A stretch of DNA of 10,312 nucleotides from Tagaea sp. (GTDB taxonomy: Bacteria > Pseudomonadota > Alphaproteobacteria > CACIAM-22H2). Every line of letters starts with the position of its first letter. The stretch's first letter is position 1. The notes below the pieces were generated by a model. The model saw nothing but the letters and a program-made list of their open reading frames with translations. It did no database searches and was not told the origin of the DNA. The stretch lies in NCBI GenBank assembly GCA_023653245.1, contig JAMNXK010000041.1, forward strand, positions 1 through 10,312, in the 5' to 3' direction. The translations under genes were made by a program, and so were the position numbers. Below, one piece after another: positions 1 through 6,959 of the stretch.

Positions 1-374
1 AGATACTCGGCGAAGCTGCGCCAGTTCACGTCCACGCCGGCGTCGATATAGCCGAAGAGCTGATCGCCGGTCATGTCGCCGCCGAACGGCGCGCACGACA
101 TGCCGCACTGGCCGACGACTTCGAGCGTCACGCCCTGATGCACCTGGCTGTCGGCCGTGCCATCGACCAGCAGCACGAAATCCGAATGGGTGTGGATGTC
201 GATGAAGCCGGGGGCGACCGCGAGACCCTGGGCGTCGATCCGCGTTTTCGCGGCCGCGCCGTTCAGGGCGCCGATCTCGGCGATCTTGCCGTCGCGGATG
301 CCGACATCGCCCGCGAACGCCGCGCGCCCCGTGCCATCGACGATGTTGCCGTTCGCGATGATGGTGTCGAACAA
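1..374 (-). CDS. N-acyl-D-amino-acid deacylase family amidohydrolase (5' part, runs off the left edge)
   Basis: The N-terminal 124 residues of an amidohydrolase-superfamily enzyme are present. This family hydrolyses N-acyl-D-amino acids or related amides with a zinc site in a TIM barrel. The N-terminal beta domain (about residues 1-55, with IVDGTGR near 11-17) leads into GFIDIHTHSD, whose His61 and His63 form the HxH metal motif. The segment VVGQCGMSCAP (87-97) matches the D-aminoacylase region in which a cysteine serves as a metal ligand; Cys90 is the likely equivalent. The start is TTG at 372-374, chosen because a GGAGG Shine-Dalgarno lies 6 nt upstream (381-385) and homology begins immediately after it. 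The gene lies 68 nt downstream of tRNA-Lys on the same strand and may share its transcript. The exact substrate cannot be told, because the rest of the barrel is outside the window. A dihydropyrimidinase-like or other amidohydrolase is less likely given the QCG motif. Confidence 0.85.
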   Translation of the reverse strand, partial: MFDTIIANGNIVDGTGRAAFAGDVGIRDGKIAEIGALNGAAAKTRIDAQGLAVAPGFIDIHTHSDFVLLVDGTADSQVHQGVTLEVVGQCGMSCAPFGGDMTGDQLFGYIDAGVDVNWRSFAEY

Positions 375-380
375 AACGCC

Positions 381-401
381 CCTCCGACTCTTGGCCGGAG
401 G
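381..401 (-). promoter_or_regulatory. Hairpin containing the Shine-Dalgarno of the deacylase gene
   Basis: Read on the minus strand, CCTCCG (401-396) and CGGAGG (386-381) form a perfect 6-bp stem around a 9-nt loop. The 3' arm contains GGAGG (385-381), the Shine-Dalgarno placed 6 nt before the TTG start. If the stem forms in the mRNA, it hides the ribosome-binding site. It could alternatively act as a weak end signal for the upstream tRNA transcript, but only four T residues follow, so a classic intrinsic terminator is unlikely. The pairing is seen directly; the regulatory role is inferred. Confidence 0.45.
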
Positions 402-442
402 TCAGTCTACACGACGTGGCGGCGGAAAACGGAGCGGGGTGC

Positions 443-518
443 TGGTGAGCGCGCCGGGACTCGAACCCGGAACCCCAACATTAAAAGTGTCGTGCTCTAC
501 CGATTGAGCTACGCGCTC
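443..518 (-). tRNA. tRNA-Lys (anticodon UUU)
   Basis: A complete 76-nt cloverleaf can be folded on the minus strand. The acceptor stem GAGCGCG/CGCGCTC has seven perfect pairs (518-512 with 453-447). The D stem is GCTC/GAGC with loop AATCGGTA. The anticodon stem CGACA/TGTTG has one G-U pair and loop CTTTTAA, giving anticodon TTT for lysine. The variable loop has 5 nt, and the T arm is CCGGG-TTCGAGT-CCCGG. The discriminator base is A and CCA is encoded (445-443). The tRNA stands alone, with coaD 148 nt upstream and the deacylase 68 nt downstream on the same strand. It should read both AAA and AAG. Confidence 0.97.
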
Positions 519-535
519 GAAGCCAGGGCGGCGGG

Positions 536-564
536 AAACTAGGGCTGGCGGCGGCGGCGGTCAA
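536..564 (-). promoter_or_regulatory. Predicted sigma-70 promoter of tRNA-Lys
   Basis: On the minus strand, TTGACC (564-559, five of six consensus bases) is followed after exactly 17 nt by TAGTTT (541-536, a weak -10). Transcription would begin near 529, about 11 nt before the 5' end of the mature tRNA. The stretch that follows is GC-rich, as is usual for stable-RNA promoters. The -10 box is poor, so this is a moderate-confidence call from sequence alone. Confidence 0.45.
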
Positions 565-601
565 CCCGCTTGGCGGCCGCGCCTTCGGCGGGACGTTTCT
601 T

Positions 602-646
602 TGCGAGATCCCCCGGCCGGGCCTTCGGCCCGCCGGAGGATGACGG
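602..646. repeat. REP-like palindrome in the coaD/tRNA-Lys spacer
   Basis: The spacer 519-666 holds no gene. It contains a strong near-palindrome at 610-639: CGGGCC and GGCCCG flank a TTC centre, and GGCCGG/CCGG-type outer arms extend it with one bulge and one mismatch. The flanks, GCGAGATC on the left and GGATGACGG on the right, resemble dispersed intergenic repeats common in alphaproteobacterial genomes. It lies 28 nt after the coaD stop on the transcribed strand, so it could stabilise or help end the gyrA-coaD mRNA. No T-run follows on the minus strand, so it is not a classic terminator. Repeat status needs genome-wide copies, which this window cannot show. Confidence 0.55.
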
Positions 647-666
647 AACAATACAGGTCAACGCCC

Positions 667-1233
667 TCACAACGGCTCCCGGGGGGCGATCGTCGGCAGG
701 GTCGGCGGCGCCTCGCCTTCGGGCGGCGGGGGCAGGCCGGCGAGCTTGTTCTTCACGGCCAGGGCCGTGCGCGCCGAGACGAAATGCGAGATCTCCCCGC
801 CCAGCCGCGCCACTTCCTTGACGAAGCGCGAGGAGATGAATTGCTGCGTCTCCGAGGCCATCAAGAACACCGTCTCGACCTCGGGGTCGAGGCGCTTGTT
901 CATCCCGGCCATTTGGAACTCGTATTCGAAATCCGAGACGGCGCGCAGCCCGCGCAAAATGATCTTCGCCCCGACCGATTGGGCGAAATGCATCAGCAGG
1001 CTTTCGAAGGGGACCACCTCGATGCGCGCGGCTTCGGACAGCGGCAAGCCGCCGACTTCGCGCTTCATCAGGGAAACGCGCTCCTCCAACGTGAAGAGCG
1101 GCCCTTTGCCCGCGTTCACCGCCACGCCGACGATCAAGCGATCCACGAGCGCGGCGCCCCGATGGATGATGTCGAGATGCCCGTTGGTCGCGGGATCGAA
1201 CGTGCCGGGGTAGATGCCGATGCGTTTGCTCAT
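667..1233 (-). CDS. coaD: Phosphopantetheine adenylyltransferase
   Basis: The enzyme transfers AMP from ATP to 4'-phosphopantetheine to form dephospho-CoA, the penultimate step of coenzyme A synthesis in the cytoplasm; the family is usually hexameric. The 188-residue product begins [19 protein letters not shown], with the nucleotidyltransferase motif GTFDP (10-14) and its paired His19. Also visible are the phosphate-binding lysine region near Lys43, LRGLR (93-97), the [10 protein letters not shown] segment (103-112) and [10 protein letters not shown] (133-142), all family signatures. The usual length is about 160-170 residues; here a proline-rich tail of roughly 20 residues follows KNKLAGL. 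The ATG overlaps the gyrA TGA (ATGA, 1233-1230), which indicates translational coupling. The open frame continues far upstream across gyrA, but that is a shadow; homology starts at this ATG. The gyrA-coaD pairing is known in other alphaproteobacteria. Confidence 0.97.
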   Translation of the reverse strand: MSKRIGIYPGTFDPATNGHLDIIHRGAALVDRLIVGVAVNAGKGPLFTLEERVSLMKREVGGLPLSEAARIEVVPFESLLMHFAQSVGAKIILRGLRAVSDFEYEFQMAGMNKRLDPEVETVFLMASETQQFISSRFVKEVARLGGEISHFVSARTALAVKNKLAGLPPPPEGEAPPTLPTIAPREPL

Positions 1234-3983
1234 TTGCCGCCGCCCGCTTCGCCATTGGCGCCGCCTTCGGCACCCGCCTCGTCGCCGCCCAGATCGCCCA
1301 GCCGCGCGACCGAGACCACGCGCTCGCCCTCGCCCACCCGGAACACGGTAACGCCCTGGGTCTGGCGCCGCGCGATGCGGATGTCGTTCACCGGCGTGCG
1401 GATCAGCGTGCCGCCATCCGACACGATCATCAGCTGATCGCCCTCGGCGACCGGGAACGAGGCGACGACGTCGCCGTTCTTGTCGGTCGTTTCGATATTG
1501 GCGATGCCCGAGCCGCCGCGCCCCGTGAGCCGGTACTCGTAGGACGAGCTGCGCTTGCCGAAGCCCTTGGACGTGATCGCCAGCAGGAATTCCTCGGCCG
1601 CCGCCAGCTCGGCGTAACGCTCCTCGGTGAGCGTGACCGCGGGCTCCGACGCGGCTTCCGGATCGGGCGCGGCGGACTCGGCCGCGTCGTCCGCACTCCC
1701 GCGCCGCGCGCGCGCCATCTTGAGATAGGCCTCGCGCTCGGCCGTATCGAGATCCATGTGGCGGATCATCGCCATCGAGATGATCTCGTCGTCCTTCGCG
1801 AGTTTCTGGCCGCGCACGCCGGTCGAGTTGCGGCTTTGGAAGACGCGCACGTCGTCGACGGCGAAGCGGATGCATTTGCCCTGGCGCGTGGCGAGCACGA
1901 CGTCTTGCGTCTCGGCGCAAGGCTGGACCGCGACCAGGCGCTCGCCCGCCTCCTCCAGCTTCATCGCGATCTTGCCCTTGGTCATGATCGAGCTGAAATC
2001 GGAGAGCGCGTTGCGCCGCACGTTGCCGACCGAGGTCGCGAACATGATGTGCAGGCTCGCCCACAGCGTTTCGTCGCGCGGCAGCGGCAGGACGGTGGCG
2101 ATCTTCTCGCCCTCGGCCAGCGGCAGGAGCTGGACCATCGGCTTGCCGCGCGCTTGCGGATTGCCCAGCGGCAGGCGATGGCACTTCAAGCGGAAGGCCA
2201 GCCCCCGCGTGGTGAAGAACAGCACAGGGTCGTGGGTGTTGGCCACGAAGACCTGGCTGACGAAATCCTCCTCGCGCGTGGCCATGCCCGAACGGCCCTT
2301 CCCGCCCCGGCGCTGCGCGCGATAGGCGGAGAGCGGCGTGCGCTTGATGTAGCCGGCATGCGTGACCGTCACGACCATGTCTTCGGGGGCGATCAGATCT
2401 TCGATGTCCTGCTCGCCGGCGCCTTCTTCGAGCGAGGTGCGGCGCTTGTCGGCGAACTCCGTGCGGATGGCGAGCAGCTCGCTCTTGAGAATGCCGTAAA
2501 GCCGCGTCCGCGAGGCCAGGATGTCGAGGAAATCGGCGATCTTGGCGACGATGTCCTTGAGCTCGCCCAGGATCTTGTCGCGCTCCAGCCCCGTCAGGCG
2601 CTGCAAGCGCAGCTCCAGGATCGCCTTGGCCTGCTCCTCCGACAGCCGATACGTGCCGTCCGTGACCAAGCGCCCGGGCTCGCCCACCAGCTCGATATAG
2701 GAGGCGATTTCGGTCACCGGCCAGGACCGCTCCATCAGCCGCTCGCGCGCCACGACCGGATCGGGCGCCTTGCGGATCAGCTCGATCACCGGATCGAGAT
2801 TGACGACCGACACGGCCAGACCGATCAGCAGATGGGCGCGCTTGCGCGCCTCGCGCAATTCGAAGCGCGTGCGCCGCGTGATCACCTCTTCGCGGAACTC
2901 GACGAAGGCGCGCACCAATTCGCGCAAGCCCATCAGCTCGGGCTTGCCGCGGTTGAGGGCGAGCATGTTGAAGCCGAAGCTGGTCTGCAGGCCGGTGAAC
3001 TTGTAGAGCTGGTTGAGCACGATCTCCGGGTTCGCGTCGCGCTTGAGCTCGATCACCACGCGCACGCCGTCGCGGTCGCTCTCGTCGCGCAGGTCGGAGA
3101 TGCCCTCGATGATCTTCTCGTTCACGCATTCGGCGATGCGCTCCATCAGCCGCGCCTTGTTCTGCTGATAGGGCACTTCGGTGATGACGATCGCTTCGCG
3201 ATCCTTGCGGATCTCCTCGGTATGCGCCCGCCCGCGCAGCAGGATCGAGCCGCGCCCCGTGCGATAGGCCTCGCGCAGGCCGAGCTTGCCCATCACGATG
3301 CCGCCCGTCGGGAAATCCGGGCCCGGCACATGCGCCATCAGCTGGTCGAGGTCGATCTCGGGATTGTCGATATAGGCGCAGCAGGCGTCGATCACTTCGC
3401 CCAGATTGTGCGGCGGGATGTTCGTGGCCATGCCCACGGCGATACCCGAGCCGCCATTGACCAGCAGATTCGGGAACACCGCCGGCACGACCGTGGGCTC
3501 GGTCATGCTGTCGTCGTAGTTCGGCTGGAACTCGACCGTGTCGCGCTCCAGGTCGGCGAGCATCAGCGAGGCGACCTTGGCCAGGCGCGCCTCGGTGTAG
3601 CGCATCGCCGCCGGCGGATCGCCGTCCATCGAGCCGAAATTGCCCTGCCCGTCGATCAGCATCAGGCGCATGGAAAAATCCTGCGCCATGCGGACCATGG
3701 ATTCGTAGATCGCGCTGTCCCCATGCGGATGGTATTTGCCCATCACGTCGCCGACCACGCGCGCGGATTTGCGGTAGGGGCGGTTCCAGTCGTAGCCCGC
3801 CTCCTGCATGGCGAACAGGATGCGCCGATGCACGGGCTTCAAGCCGTCGCGCGCGTCTGGCAGCGCGCGGCTGACGATCACGCTCATCGCGTAGTCGAGA
3901 TAGCTGCGCTTCATCTCCTCTTCGATGGAGATGGGCGAAATGTCGATGGGGCCGGGCGTGGGGGGCTGGACGATGTCGGTCAC
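1230..3983 (-). CDS. gyrA: DNA gyrase subunit A
   Basis: This is the breakage-reunion subunit of gyrase (A2B2 with GyrB), which introduces negative supercoils using ATP. The product has 917 residues. The winged-helix/tower core starts with [26 protein letters not shown] sequence. The catalytic tyrosine is Tyr129 in AMRYTE, equivalent to E. coli Tyr122. In the quinolone region [10 protein letters not shown], Ser90 and Glu94 occupy E. coli positions 83 and 87, so no classic resistance change is seen. The GyrA box QRRGGKG is intact at 557-563, as required for DNA wrapping and supercoiling and not expected for ParC. The C-terminal beta-pinwheel holds an extra charged, Ala/Glu-rich loop at about 745-795 and ends in a Gly/Glu-rich tail. 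The start is GTG at 3983-3981; no strong Shine-Dalgarno is seen, but the N-terminus matches the family. A candidate promoter lies about 30 nt upstream. Confidence 0.99.
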   Translation of the reverse strand: MTDIVQPPTPGPIDISPISIEEEMKRSYLDYAMSVIVSRALPDARDGLKPVHRRILFAMQEAGYDWNRPYRKSARVVGDVMGKYHPHGDSAIYESMVRMAQDFSMRLMLIDGQGNFGSMDGDPPAAMRYTEARLAKVASLMLADLERDTVEFQPNYDDSMTEPTVVPAVFPNLLVNGGSGIAVGMATNIPPHNLGEVIDACCAYIDNPEIDLDQLMAHVPGPDFPTGGIVMGKLGLREAYRTGRGSILLRGRAHTEEIRKDREAIVITEVPYQQNKARLMERIAECVNEKIIEGISDLRDESDRDGVRVVIELKRDANPEIVLNQLYKFTGLQTSFGFNMLALNRGKPELMGLRELVRAFVEFREEVITRRTRFELREARKRAHLLIGLAVSVVNLDPVIELIRKAPDPVVARERLMERSWPVTEIASYIELVGEPGRLVTDGTYRLSEEQAKAILELRLQRLTGLERDKILGELKDIVAKIADFLDILASRTRLYGILKSELLAIRTEFADKRRTSLEEGAGEQDIEDLIAPEDMVVTVTHAGYIKRTPLSAYRAQRRGGKGRSGMATREEDFVSQVFVANTHDPVLFFTTRGLAFRLKCHRLPLGNPQARGKPMVQLLPLAEGEKIATVLPLPRDETLWASLHIMFATSVGNVRRNALSDFSSIMTKGKIAMKLEEAGERLVAVQPCAETQDVVLATRQGKCIRFAVDDVRVFQSRNSTGVRGQKLAKDDEIISMAMIRHMDLDTAEREAYLKMARARRGSADDAAESAAPDPEAASEPAVTLTEERYAELAAAEEFLLAITSKGFGKRSSSYEYRLTGRGGSGIANIETTDKNGDVVASFPVAEGDQLMIVSDGGTLIRTPVNDIRIARRQTQGVTVFRVGEGERVVSVARLGDLGGDEAGAEGGANGEAGGGK

Positions 3984-4019
3984 GAAAGCTCGCGGTACGG
4001 GACTGGGAAAGCGACGCGG

Positions 4020-4048
4020 ACTCTAGCAATCGCACGGAGCCGTCACAA
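4020..4048 (-). promoter_or_regulatory. Predicted sigma-70 promoter of gyrA-coaD
   Basis: On the minus strand, TTGTGA (4048-4043) and TAGAGT (4025-4020) are separated by 17 nt, each matching four of six consensus bases. The start would fall near 4013, giving a leader of about 30 nt before the gyrA GTG. A second -10-like hexamer, TACAAT (4077-4072), lacks a matching -35. The rest of the 175-nt gyrA upstream region (3984-4158) holds no gene and no other clear signal. Confidence 0.4.
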
Positions 4049-4158
4049 TCGCGAAAACCTCCCGCTAGCGCATTGTATTCACGCGCCTATTCCGCCTTGG
4101 CCTGGGGATAAGATCGGGCCCGCGTTTGCGCCGCAACCGAAGCCGCGAATCGAGTCGC

Positions 4159-4440
4159 TCAAACCCCGCGTTGGCGCGCGGCGGCGAGCTCGGCGCGCTC
4201 GTCGTCGCCCCAGGGCGAGACGTCGAGTTTGCGGAAACTGTAGCCGACCACGTCGGTCAATTCGTTGGCCATGTGACGGCAGAAGATCGCCTTCATATGC
4301 GGCGTCTGGTGATCGACGTTGTTCATCGCGATCAGCCGCTCGACATAGCCCAGCGCCGCCTCGGGCGAGGTGGCGACGACCGGATTGCAGCCGACATCGG
4401 GCGGTTGGGTTTTCACGGGCATGGCGGAGTCGCGTTCCAT
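4159..4440 (-). CDS. Small conserved-looking protein of unknown function
   Basis: This is a 93-residue ORF that I do not recognise. It appears to be a real gene: codons are strongly GC-ending (for example runs of GTC GCC ACC and GAC GAC GAG), as in neighbouring genes. The product looks soluble, with no signal peptide or membrane segment. It has an N-terminal proline/cysteine part ([10 protein letters not shown], 13-22), an amphipathic stretch [15 protein letters not shown] (27-41), two cysteines (18 and 54), His-rich DHQTPHMK (43-50), and a C-terminal [18 protein letters not shown] helix-like end. No Shine-Dalgarno decides the start: ATG at 4440-4438 or a second ATG at 4422-4420 (MPVKTQ) are both possible. 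It lies upstream of gyrA on the same strand with a 175-nt gap and is divergent from pyrB. No function is assigned. Confidence 0.65.
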   Translation of the reverse strand: MERDSAMPVKTQPPDVGCNPVVATSPEAALGYVERLIAMNNVDHQTPHMKAIFCRHMANELTDVVGYSFRKLDVSPWGDDERAELAAARQRGV

Positions 4441-4478
4441 CGCGCGCAGTTTGGAGGTCCGAGGTTAAGCGAGTTTTA

Positions 4479-4499
4479 GCGGAAAACCTGCGTTTTCGC
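4479..4499. repeat. Imperfect inverted repeat in the divergent spacer
   Basis: In the 104-nt spacer between the unknown gene and pyrB, GCGGAAAAC (4479-4487) and GTTTTCGC (4492-4499) can pair with one bulged G around a CTGC loop. The same AAAAC can instead pair with an upstream GTTTT (4473-4477). The element ends 7 nt before the pyrB -35 box, so it could be an operator or, for a minus-strand transcript, part of a leader. The function is unknown. Confidence 0.3.
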
Positions 4500-4506
4500 G
4501 ATCTCC

Positions 4507-4535
4507 TTGCCGGGTCCCGGACGCACCTCTATAAG
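4507..4535 (+). promoter_or_regulatory. Predicted sigma-70 promoter of pyrB
   Basis: TTGCCG (4507-4512, four of six consensus bases) and TATAAG (4530-4535, five of six) are separated by exactly 17 nt. Standard geometry places transcription start near 4542, only about 3 nt before the pyrB ATG at 4545. The message would therefore be leaderless or nearly so. The only Shine-Dalgarno-like bases, AAGG at 4533-4536, lie within and just after the -10 box and would not be transcribed from this promoter. Confidence 0.6.
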
Positions 4536-4544
4536 GCCGCTTTA

Positions 4545-5519
4545 ATGTCCGCTTCGCCGCTCGCCGAAATCGGCTTCCGCCCCCGCCACCTTCTGGGGAT
4601 CGAGGGGCTGTCCGCGGGGGAAATTTCCCTCCTTCTCGATCTATCCGACTCCTACGTCGAACGGAACCGCGAACGCGGATCGAAGTCGACGCTGCTGCGC
4701 GGCCGGACGATCATCAACCTGTTCTTCGAGAATTCGACGCGCACGCGCACCTCCTTCGAGCTCGCCGGCAAGCGCCTGGGCGGGGACGTCGTGAACATGT
4801 CGGCGGAGGTTTCGTCCATCAAGAAGGGCGAGACCATGACCGACACGGCGACGACGCTGAACGCCATGCTGCCCGACGTGCTGATCGTCCGCCATCCGGA
4901 CTCGGGTGCGGTCAAGCTGCTCTCCGAGAAGGTCGATTGCGCGGTGATCAACGCGGGCGACGGCACGCACGAGCATCCCACCCAAGCGCTGCTCGACGCG
5001 CTCGCCATCCGCCGGCACAAGAAGCGCCTCGAAGGCCTGTTGGTCGCGATCTGCGGGGATATCCTGCACAGCCGCGTAGCGCGTTCGAACATCCATCTGC
5101 TCTCGACCATGGGCGCGCGCGTGCGCGTCGTCGGCCCGCCGACGCTGATGCCCGCGCGGATCGAGCGCATGGGTGTGGAGGTCTTCCACGACATGACGAA
5201 GGGTCTGGAAGGCGTAGACATCGTCATGATGCTGCGCCTGCAGACCGAGCGCATGCAGGGCAATTTCGTCCCCTCGGTGCGCGAGTATTTCCGCCTCTAC
5301 GGGCTCGACTACCAGAAGCTCGAAGCCGCCAAGCCCGACGCGCTGATCATGCATCCGGGCCCGATGAACCGCGGCGTGGAAATCGACTCGGAAGTCGCCG
5401 ACGACGTCGACCGCTCGCTGATCCGCGAACAAGTCGAATTGGGCGTGGCCGTGCGGATGGCCTGCCTGGACATGCTCACCCGCGATCTGCTGGCCAATAA
5501 CGGCGGAGGCGGCAAGTGA
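4545..5519 (+). CDS. pyrB: Aspartate carbamoyltransferase catalytic subunit
   Basis: The enzyme condenses carbamoyl phosphate with L-aspartate to N-carbamoyl-aspartate, the committed step of pyrimidine synthesis. The product is 324 residues, close to family length. The carbamoyl-phosphate domain has [12 protein letters not shown] (61-72) with the STRT loop at 64-67, KKGET (93-97) and HPTQ (144-147). The aspartate domain has MLRLQTER (229-236) and [11 protein letters not shown] (270-280). All catalytic motifs look intact, and the Leu of HPGPMNR-type sequence plus the STRTR loop separate it from ornithine carbamoyltransferase. Homology begins at [10 protein letters not shown] (14-23), so the ATG at 4545 fits. 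No pyrI regulatory-chain gene follows; instead a degenerate dihydroorotase overlaps its stop by 4 nt, the arrangement in which ATCase assembles with an inactive partner in some bacteria. Confidence 0.97.
   Translation: MSASPLAEIGFRPRHLLGIEGLSAGEISLLLDLSDSYVERNRERGSKSTLLRGRTIINLFFENSTRTRTSFELAGKRLGGDVVNMSAEVSSIKKGETMTDTATTLNAMLPDVLIVRHPDSGAVKLLSEKVDCAVINAGDGTHEHPTQALLDALAIRRHKKRLEGLLVAICGDILHSRVARSNIHLLSTMGARVRVVGPPTLMPARIERMGVEVFHDMTKGLEGVDIVMMLRLQTERMQGNFVPSVREYFRLYGLDYQKLEAAKPDALIMHPGPMNRGVEIDSEVADDVDRSLIREQVELGVAVRMACLDMLTRDLLANNGGGGK
5505..5509 (+). promoter_or_regulatory. Shine-Dalgarno that fixes the pyrC-like GTG start
   Basis: GGAGG lies within the last pyrB codons, 6 nt before GTG at 5516-5518. 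It supports this GTG, rather than a later start, even though the product then has an extra N-terminal segment of about 20 residues before the conserved YVNARLLDP. Confidence 0.6.
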
Positions 5520-6856
5520 GACTCCCCGACGGCGCCATCGCCGGCCGCACGCCGGGCGGGCGCGGCGCCCCGCCCCTCGCCTACGTGAACGCGCGGCTGC
5601 TCGATCCCGCCACGAAGCTCGACGCGCTCGGCGGTCTGATCGTGCGCGACGGGCTGTTCGCCGATATCGGCCCGCATCTGGCCAAGCCCGGCGCGCTCGC
5701 CGCCCTCGGCGTCGAGGCGATCGACTGCGAAGGGGCGTGTCTGGCGCCGGGGCTGGTCGATGTCCGCGTGCAGCTGCGCGAGCCGGGCGAGGAGCACAAG
5801 GAGACGATCTCCACCGCGTCGGAAGCCGCCGCCGCCGGCGGTGTCACGACCATGGTGGCGCTGCCCAATACGCGCCCCGCGATCGACGACGCGGCACTCG
5901 TGGAATCGGTCGCGCGCTTGGCGCGCGAGACCAGCCTCGTGCGCGTGGAGACATACGCGGCCGTCACGCGCGGCCTCAACGGCAAGGAGATGACCGAGTT
6001 CGGCCTGCTCGCGAGCGCGGGCGCGCTCGGCTATTCCGACGGCACGCACGCCACGACCGACGCGCAGCTGCTGCGCCGCGCGCTGTCCTACGCCAAAGTG
6101 TTCGGCAAGCCCGTCGTCCAGCATCCGGAAGAGCCCACGCTCGCGCGTGGTGCGATGAACGAGGGCGAGATCTCGACCCGTCTGGGCATTCCCGGCACGC
6201 CGGCGGTCGCCGAGATCATCCAGGTCGAGCGCGATCTGCGCCTGGCCGAGCTGACCGGCGGGCGTTTGCACTTCGCTTGCGTGACCACCGCCGAGGCGTT
6301 GCGCGCGATCGCCGGCGCCAAGGCGCGCGGCGTCGATGTCACCTGCGACACGGCCGCCCATTATTTCGCCCTCAACGAGATGGCCGTGGGCGACTACCGG
6401 ACCTTCGCCAAGGTCTCGCCGCCCTTGCGGCGCGAGGAGGATCGGCGCGCGGTCGTCGCCGCACTGGCCGACGGCACGATCGACGCGATCGTCTCCGACC
6501 ATTCGCCGCACGATCAGGATTCCAAACGCCTGCCCTTCGCCCAGGCCGCGTTCGGCACGGTGGGGCTCGAAACCTTGCTGCCGGTGACGCTCGAACTCGT
6601 CCACAAGGGCGAACTCGATCTGCTCGCGGCCTTGGCGCTGCTGACGATCCGGCCGGCCAAGCTGCTGGGCCTGCCCGACGGGCGCCTCGCCAAGGGCGCG
6701 CACGCGGATTTCGTGCTCTTCGATCCCGAGGCACCCTGGAAGATCGACGCCAAGAAGCTGACGTCCAAATCCAAGAATTCCGCCTTCGACGGCCGCCTCG
6801 CCCAAGGCCGGGTCCGGCAGACGATCGCCGGCGGGCTGACGGTGTATAAAGCGTGA
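5516..6856 (+). CDS. Dihydroorotase-like protein with lost metal ligands (probably non-catalytic)
   Basis: This is a class I dihydroorotase homologue of 446 residues. Active enzymes cyclise N-carbamoyl-aspartate with zinc held by an HxH pair, further histidines and an aspartate. Here the HxH site reads [10 protein letters not shown]: Arg84 and Gln86 replace both histidines. The later AHVST-type motif reads ACVTT, with Cys255 in place of the ligand histidine, and the usual SDDG is SDG (174-176). Substrate-side residues remain: Arg88, Asn118 in PNTRP, His203 in QHPEEP, and Asp328 with SDHSPH (327-332). Catalysis by the normal mechanism is therefore unlikely. Established parallels are the inactive pDHO that supports ATCase assembly in Pseudomonas and similar degenerate copies next to alphaproteobacterial pyrB. 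Databases will often label it pyrC. The GTG start overlaps the pyrB stop (GTGA) and has a good Shine-Dalgarno. A true pyrC should exist elsewhere. Confidence 0.9.
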   Translation: MRLPDGAIAGRTPGGRGAPPLAYVNARLLDPATKLDALGGLIVRDGLFADIGPHLAKPGALAALGVEAIDCEGACLAPGLVDVRVQLREPGEEHKETISTASEAAAAGGVTTMVALPNTRPAIDDAALVESVARLARETSLVRVETYAAVTRGLNGKEMTEFGLLASAGALGYSDGTHATTDAQLLRRALSYAKVFGKPVVQHPEEPTLARGAMNEGEISTRLGIPGTPAVAEIIQVERDLRLAELTGGRLHFACVTTAEALRAIAGAKARGVDVTCDTAAHYFALNEMAVGDYRTFAKVSPPLRREEDRRAVVAALADGTIDAIVSDHSPHDQDSKRLPFAQAAFGTVGLETLLPVTLELVHKGELDLLAALALLTIRPAKLLGLPDGRLAKGAHADFVLFDPEAPWKIDAKKLTSKSKNSAFDGRLAQGRVRQTIAGGLTVYKA

Positions 6857-6865
6857 CCGCCTTAG

Positions 6866-6896
6866 GCCTCACCCTTCGACGGGCTCAGGGTGAGGC
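6866..6896. repeat. Palindromic repeat A upstream of plsY
   Basis: Perfect 10-bp arms GCCTCACCCT (6866-6875) and AGGGTGAGGC (6887-6896) enclose the 11-nt loop TCGACGGGCTC (6876-6886). It starts 10 nt after the pyrC-like stop. The CCTCACCCTTCGACGGGCTC type of sequence is a frequent intergenic repeat in alphaproteobacteria, as far as I recall. In RNA it would make a strong hairpin between the pyrC-like gene and plsY. Confidence 0.75.
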
Positions 6897-6906
6897 GCTA
6901 TTCCAA

Positions 6907-6939
6907 GACCTCATGGTGAGCCCGTCGAACCATGAGGTC
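6907..6939. repeat. Palindromic repeat B, inverted partner of repeat A
   Basis: Perfect 11-bp arms GACCTCATGGT (6907-6917) and ACCATGAGGTC (6929-6939) enclose loop GAGCCCGTCGA (6918-6928). That loop is the exact reverse complement of the loop of repeat A, while most of the stem sequence differs. It ends 20 nt before the plsY ATG. Together with A it fills the 103-nt spacer 6857-6959. No T-run follows, so neither is a classic intrinsic terminator. Confidence 0.75.
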
Positions 6940-6959
6940 GACGCCAAACCGAAGCCGAC

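Noticed and set aside
539..1273. 244-codon minus-strand open frame over coaD and the spacer to tRNA-Lys
   Set aside because: It overlaps coaD in another frame on the same strand, with Arg/Ala/Gly-rich low-complexity sequence.
1234..4035. Possible GyrA-CoaD fusion, since the coaD frame stays open across gyrA
   Set aside because: The upstream part is an Arg/Ala-rich out-of-frame reading of gyrA with no homology. CoaD starts at its own ATG in an ATGA overlap.
4072..4077. TACAAT as a gyrA -10 box
   Set aside because: There is no acceptable -35 at 16-18 nt upstream; the TTGTGA/TAGAGT pair fits better.
4126..4479. Plus-strand 117-codon open frame opposite the 93-codon gene
   Set aside because: The minus-strand reading has better codon use and balanced composition; the plus-strand reading looks like its complement shadow.
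1758..4544. Very long open plus-strand frame across gyrA that joins the pyrB frame
   Set aside because: It is antisense to a clear GyrA, and its product is a His/Asp/Arg-rich shadow typical of high-GC DNA. PyrB homology begins only at 4545.
5309..6805. 498-codon minus-strand open frame opposite the pyrC-like gene
   Set aside because: Repetitive Gly/Arg/Gln/Asp shadow sequence; the plus strand has full dihydroorotase-family homology.
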